A stretch of 64,000 nucleotides of DNA, from NCBI GenBank assembly GCA_963575745.1, contig CAUYUJ010008635.1:57501-121500 (forward strand). The letters run 5' to 3'. Under the pieces are notes generated by a model, which searched no databases, was not told the DNA's origin, and saw only the letters and a program-made list of their open reading frames with translations. This document shows, in pieces, positions 64,000 to 64,000 of this stretch. The DNA is from Prorocentrum cordatum (lineage: Eukaryota > Sar > Dinophyceae > Prorocentrales > Prorocentraceae). The position numbers were made by a program, and so were the translations under genes. Numbering within the stretch: the first letter of the stretch is position 1; every line of letters begins with the position of its first letter.

Positions 64000-64000
64000 T

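Overview
The window looks like nuclear DNA of a dinoflagellate. The reasons are: very GC-rich, repeat-dominated sequence; several decayed copies of a reverse-transcriptase family with N-terminal RIGEAAHPGP, palm YLDD and a long C-terminal extension, a combination I associate with dinoflagellates; and sequences matching the dinoflagellate trans-spliced leader (DinoSL) at 16-18 of 21 positions, including one immediately 5' of an intact intronless gene. No bacterial operon, tRNA, rRNA or CRISPR array was recognised. Most long open frames here are artefacts of triplet, hexamer or 16-bp repeats that stay open in several frames.

Layout. 1-6.05 kb: (GGA)n/(CCT)n tracts, a 16-bp minisatellite in two arrays, 24-bp and 9-bp repeats, a dispersed 26-bp motif and a 537-bp tandem duplication. 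6.1-6.5 kb: a small Cys-rich (Stc1-like) reading frame. 6.7-7.5 kb: a GGGGCCTCTTGG repeat family that recurs at 18.2 and 54.0 kb. 7.5-9.2 kb: less GC-rich sequence with no gene recognised. 9.3-21.7 kb: an island of nested, oppositely oriented fragments of one RT element family. 21.7-25.5 kb: a ~78-bp satellite and short dispersed repeats. 25.7-30.5 kb: a decayed LINE on the minus strand (ORF1-like, endonuclease, RT, Cys/His tail). 30.5-43 kb: GC-rich intergenic DNA with dispersed TIR elements and hairpin repeats. 43-50.4 kb: a (GGAACC)n higher-order array, the ~78-bp satellite in reverse orientation, and large (GAC)n arrays in a ~2-kb tandem duplication. 51.1-53.2 kb: a frameshifted gene on the minus strand with a DUF3987-like layout. 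53.9-59.0 kb: repeats again, with a clear 260-bp MITE-like insertion in the satellite. 59.4-62.1 kb: two plus-strand genes in tandem, each with a relict spliced leader at its 5' end. 62.1-64 kb: palindromes, a ~215-bp tandem repeat and an open frame running off the window.

Interpretation. The two genes at 59.4-62.1 kb look like re-integrated trans-spliced mRNAs: intronless, relict SL in front, and in the first case a new polypyrimidine-AG acceptor between the SL remnant and the ATG. The same signature may mark the RT family: two copies whose upstream neighbours are unrelated begin sharing sequence at TTGGCTCAAG, the last ten bases of DinoSL. Two 3' ends share the protein end LADLEIV, a stop, a (TCC)n tract and ~60 bp of common sequence. 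If right, this family moves as a trans-spliced transcript and carries its own microsatellite. All functional statements rest on motif recognition by eye; no database search was run.
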